Source: an uncultured Lachnospiraceae bacterium (lineage in GTDB: Bacteria > Bacillota > Clostridia > Lachnospirales > Lachnospiraceae). Taken from it: a stretch of DNA of 15,400 nucleotides. The notes under the pieces are model-generated. The model was given only the letters and a program-made list of their open reading frames with translations. It was not told the origin of the DNA and did not search any database. The stretch is taken from contig CAJOQO010000014.1 in assembly GCA_905236545.1 (NCBI GenBank), forward strand, positions 1 through 15,400, read 5' to 3'. Below are positions 13,586 to 15,400 of the stretch, in pieces. The position numbers were made by a program, and so were the translations under genes. Within the stretch, counting starts at the first letter, position 1; each line of letters opens with the position of its first letter.

Positions 13586-14412
13586 ATATCCACGATATAC
13601 CGGAGTCTGATCTTCGGGCTCTTCTTCTGCACCGCAGTGATCGTGGCCCTGCCGCTCTCTTCCCCTGTCAGCACTCCGGTGGAGGAGACAGGCACCAGCT
13701 TCTTATTGGAAGAAGTCCACGTGAAAGAGGCCGGGCTCAGAAGATAATCTCCCTTTGCCGCAGGGCTCCTGTAAGCAACCCGCAGCTGTGATCCTTCCTC
13801 CGTATATTTCTCGATGATCGAGAAATACTTCGCATTCAGGTATTTTGAAAGAGCCCTGATCTTCACTGTTATCTTTTTGGTTCCGGAACCGATCCTGCCG
13901 GACGCATTTTTCCCGGAAAACTCCAAAACGTAATGCTCACTGATCCCATCCGGTGTTTCCAGCGTGACGCAGGCAACGCCGACGCTCTTCGCGGAAGAGA
14001 GCAGGATGCCCCGCTTATGCGGCGGAGATTCCATCCAGGTCTTCACCGCTGCCCCGGCGCTGAAGCTTCCTCCGATATACTCCAGACAATCCTCATAGAG
14101 AATCGAGCTGTTGATGGACGTCTTCTCTTTTCCGTTTGGTCTGTAATGCACTCCCTCCGGAACGTATACACACAGCTCTGCCGCCCTGGTAACTGCATTC
14201 TTCGTCAGAGTGCTGTCCATCTTTAATGCAGACCTCCCCCTGGATGACCGCGCCTTGTTTACCAGCCGCAGCACTTCCTTCGCTTTCCCGTAATCCTGGG
14301 TAACCGTGACACTGATCTGTCCTGCAGACGCCGCGTACACACTTCCTGCCATCGTACACAGCAGAAATGAGACTGCGATCATGAGAATGTTTCTTTTCCA
14401 GCGATGATTCAT
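13582..14412 (-). CDS. Secreted CAP/SCP-domain protein with a C-terminal Ig-like region (276 aa)
   Basis: A signal peptide (MNHRWKRN, hydrophobic core, likely cleavage after VYA near residue 27) leads to a CAP (SCP/PR-1) domain at ~42-168. Landmarks are VLRLVNKARSSRGRSALKMD, H89 in GVHYRPNG, E111 in CLEYIGG, H132 in SPPHKRGIL and H160 in EHYVLEFSG, which correspond to the conserved His/Glu cavity of the family. Residues ~225-276 look like a Big2-type Ig-like strand set (FTWTSSNKKLVPVSSTGVLTG, then GRATITAV). Bacterial CAP proteins are common in Clostridia and spore formers, but their activity is mostly unresolved, so I claim only the fold. It starts 23 bases after the upstream gene's stop. 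An AAGGAG lies 12 bases before the ATG, slightly far; no better in-frame start is seen. The two genes surely share a message. Confidence 0.9.
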   Translation of the reverse strand: MNHRWKRNILMIAVSFLLCTMAGSVYAASAGQISVTVTQDYGKAKEVLRLVNKARSSRGRSALKMDSTLTKNAVTRAAELCVYVPEGVHYRPNGKEKTSINSSILYEDCLEYIGGSFSAGAAVKTWMESPPHKRGILLSSAKSVGVACVTLETPDGISEHYVLEFSGKNASGRIGSGTKKITVKIRALSKYLNAKYFSIIEKYTEEGSQLRVAYRSPAAKGDYLLSPASFTWTSSNKKLVPVSSTGVLTGEESGRATITAVQKKSPKIRLRYIVDI

Positions 14413-14435
14413 ATCCCGGTACAGCTCCTTCTTGT

Positions 14436-14975
14436 TTATTTCCCTGTCCTGACGACTTTGAATTTATACTTTCCCTTATACTTTCCGGTAAGGACGATGC
14501 CGACCTCTTTCCCCTTCTTGTACTTATGCAGATCTATCACGGAATAGGCAACGTTGTTTCCGTCTTCCTCGTCAGGAGTAAACCATGTGTTATATGTTTC
14601 ACCGATCAGCTTCTGTTTTTTTGCTCCGGCTGCCGGACTGAATACTTCATACGGACCAAACATGATATCGATGCTTTTGTGATCATATGCCGCTTTCCTG
14701 AGATCCTCGCCTTTTCTGCCGGAAAGATCCCAGATCAGAAGCTGGTAGGATCCGCCCGTTGACTTGAATGAGAAGCAATCCCGGTCATTTTTCTTTTCGA
14801 ATTTGCCCGAGATCATCTTATTCACTTTGACCTTCTGCGGTTTGGTCTCTTTATTGCTTACATCCTTTGCAAAAACGCCGGCTGACAGAAGCATTACCGC
14901 CGCCAGTGCTGCTCCTGCGCTGAGGAACAGTTTTCTCAGTGATCTTCTCTTTCTGATGGTTGCAGATGTATTCAT
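14436..14975 (-). CDS. Small secreted protein, PPC-like beta-sandwich (179 aa), function unknown
   Basis: The start at 14975 has a GGGAG about ten bases upstream and gives a clear signal peptide: a basic MNTSATIRKRRSLRKLF, a hydrophobic core, and a likely cleavage after VFA at residue 36. The 36-codon extension upstream carries no signal features and overlaps the leader hairpin and repeats, so I reject it. The mature part is very lysine-rich. Its pattern ISGKFEKKNDRDCFSF-KSTGGSYQLLI, and later GIVLTGKYKGKYKFKV near the C-terminus, resembles the pre-peptidase C-terminal (PPC) beta-sandwich found on many secreted proteins. The match is by pattern only. It is the first gene of a two-gene unit with the CAP-domain protein 23 bases downstream, which suggests a joint surface role. 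Confidence 0.8.
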   Translation of the reverse strand: MNTSATIRKRRSLRKLFLSAGAALAAVMLLSAGVFAKDVSNKETKPQKVKVNKMISGKFEKKNDRDCFSFKSTGGSYQLLIWDLSGRKGEDLRKAAYDHKSIDIMFGPYEVFSPAAGAKKQKLIGETYNTWFTPDEEDGNNVAYSVIDLHKYKKGKEVGIVLTGKYKGKYKFKVVRTGK

Positions 14976-15018
14976 GCTCTCTTTTCTCCCTTCTGTTCTG
15001 ACTCCTGGTCTGATCACA

Positions 15019-15037
15019 GGCGTCAGACACTGACGCC
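15019..15037. other. GC-rich hairpin in the leader of the PPC-like gene
   Basis: GGCGTCA (15019-15025) and TGACGCC (15031-15037) form a perfect seven-base stem with a five-base loop. It lies about 44 bases upstream of the ATG at 14975, inside the predicted leader. No T-run follows on the minus strand, so it is not an obvious attenuator. Confidence 0.5.
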
Positions 15038-15045
15038 CCGTGAAA

Positions 15046-15095
15046 TGTGACATGTGACATATATGACAGGACTGTTTCATCATCTCACAGGACTG
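15046..15095. promoter_or_regulatory. Direct-repeat cluster upstream of the PPC-like/CAP unit
   Basis: Two kinds of direct repeat occur here. TGTGACA is repeated back to back (15046-15052, 15053-15059), with a partial third copy ending in TGACA at 15068. ACAGGACTG occurs at 15066-15074 and 15087-15095, exactly 21 bases apart, about two helical turns. The second pair straddles the predicted -10 box, as expected of an operator. No matching regulator is known to me. Confidence 0.45.
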
Positions 15096-15108
15096 CGAAT
15101 GCTGTCAA
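15079..15108 (-). promoter_or_regulatory. Possible promoter of the PPC-like/CAP unit
   Basis: On the minus strand a perfect TTGACA (15108-15103) is followed after 18 bases by GATGAT (15084-15079), a four-of-six -10. A start near 15072 would leave a leader of about 97 bases before the ATG at 14975. It lies just past the rubrerythrin terminator's T-run region, in the expected place. Confidence 0.45.
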
Positions 15109-15117
15109 TCGAAGGCT

Positions 15118-15148
15118 AAAAAGAGGGAAAGGATTTCTCCCTTCCCTC
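15118..15148 (-). terminator. Rho-independent terminator after the rubrerythrin-type gene
   Basis: On the minus strand GAGGGAA and TTCCCTC form a seven-base stem, extended by GGA/TCC after one mismatch, with a four-base loop. TTTTT follows directly. It begins 30 bases after the stop codon, so the rubrerythrin-type gene ends as its own unit. Confidence 0.8.
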
Positions 15149-15177
15149 CTGGCAAAGCCTCGATTAAACGTTGTCGG

Positions 15178-15400
15178 TCAGCCAAAGTATCTCTCCAGCA
15201 GGCCCTTGAATGCCTTGCCGTGTCTGGCCTCGTCGCGGGCCATCTCATGGACGGTGTCGTGGATGGCATCGAGATTCAGTGCCTTCGCTCTCTTGGCCAG
15301 GTCGGTCTTGCCCGCGGTCGCGCCGTTCTCGGCCTCGACTCTCATCTCAAGGTTCTTCTTGGTGCTGTCGGTGACGACCTCGCCGAGGAGCTCCGCGAAC
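15178..15400 (-). CDS. Rubrerythrin / NADH-peroxidase-type protein, C-terminal part (5' end beyond the window)
   Basis: About 73 codons plus the stop are visible and the N-terminal part is cut by the window edge. The reading frame gives [20 protein letters not shown], then [11 protein letters not shown], and ends in [22 protein letters not shown]. The EARHG segment is an ExxH iron ligand motif, and the C-terminus closely matches the rubrerythrin family of clostridial anaerobes, in which a di-iron four-helix bundle paired with a rubredoxin-like centre reduces hydrogen peroxide. Whether the rubredoxin-like part is N- or C-terminal decides between classical and reverse rubrerythrin. The protein ends right after the helix bundle with no C-terminal rubredoxin cysteines, which favours the form with an N-terminal rubredoxin domain. 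It supports an anaerobic host. Confidence 0.9.
   Translation of the reverse strand, partial: FAELLGEVVTDSTKKNLEMRVEAENGATAGKTDLAKRAKALNLDAIHDTVHEMARDEARHGKAFKGLLERYFG

Overview
The window reads as chromosomal DNA of a Gram-positive anaerobe, most likely a member of Clostridia (Lachnospiraceae-like). The reasons are strong GGAGG-type ribosome binding sites, moderate-to-high GC, Sec-exported proteins with no outer-membrane components, an NlpC/P60 wall hydrolase with SH3 domains, and a rubrerythrin-type gene at the right edge. Every gene I can support lies on the minus strand, so transcription runs from right to left. I see no CRISPR array, tRNA, rRNA, transposase or phage gene.

From right to left: (a) 15178-15400 is the 3' end of a rubrerythrin/NADH-peroxidase-type gene with its own terminator. 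(b) 13582-14975 is a two-gene unit of secreted proteins: a small PPC-like beta-sandwich protein and a CAP/SCP-domain protein with a C-terminal Ig-like region. (c) 11527-13371 is a secreted SH3-SH3-linker-NlpC/P60 peptidoglycan hydrolase. It has a near-consensus SigA promoter, a sequence matching the WalR box just upstream, and a strong terminator. (d) 10773-11526 is a 754-base stretch with no convincing gene. It holds a cluster of DnaA-box-like sequences, two kinds of short tandem repeats and several hairpins. (e) 9564-10772 encodes a CPA2-type cation/proton antiporter without a regulatory RCK domain. (f) 6360-9440 encodes a membrane hybrid histidine kinase (Cache-like sensor, PAS-like region, HisKA, HATPase, two receiver domains). 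(g) 5034-6278 encodes a secreted transglutaminase-like protein with an Ig-like domain. (h) 1516-4788 encodes a 1090-residue MscS-family channel with large inserted extracytoplasmic sensor-like regions. It is followed after 55 bases by (i) a secreted protein of unknown function, 159-1460. (j) 1-158 is non-coding, with dense small inverted repeats and one copy of a 28-bp repeat. A second copy of that repeat, inverted relative to the first, lies between the kinase and transglutaminase genes.

Taken together the window looks like an envelope and ion-homeostasis neighbourhood: a cation/proton antiporter, a mechanosensitive channel, a sensory kinase and at least five exported proteins. The joint role is inferred from gene content and order. 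The most unusual items are the sensor-equipped MscS channel with its secreted partner, the DnaA-box/13-mer intergenic region, the WalR-like box ahead of the wall hydrolase, and the 28-bp dispersed repeat.
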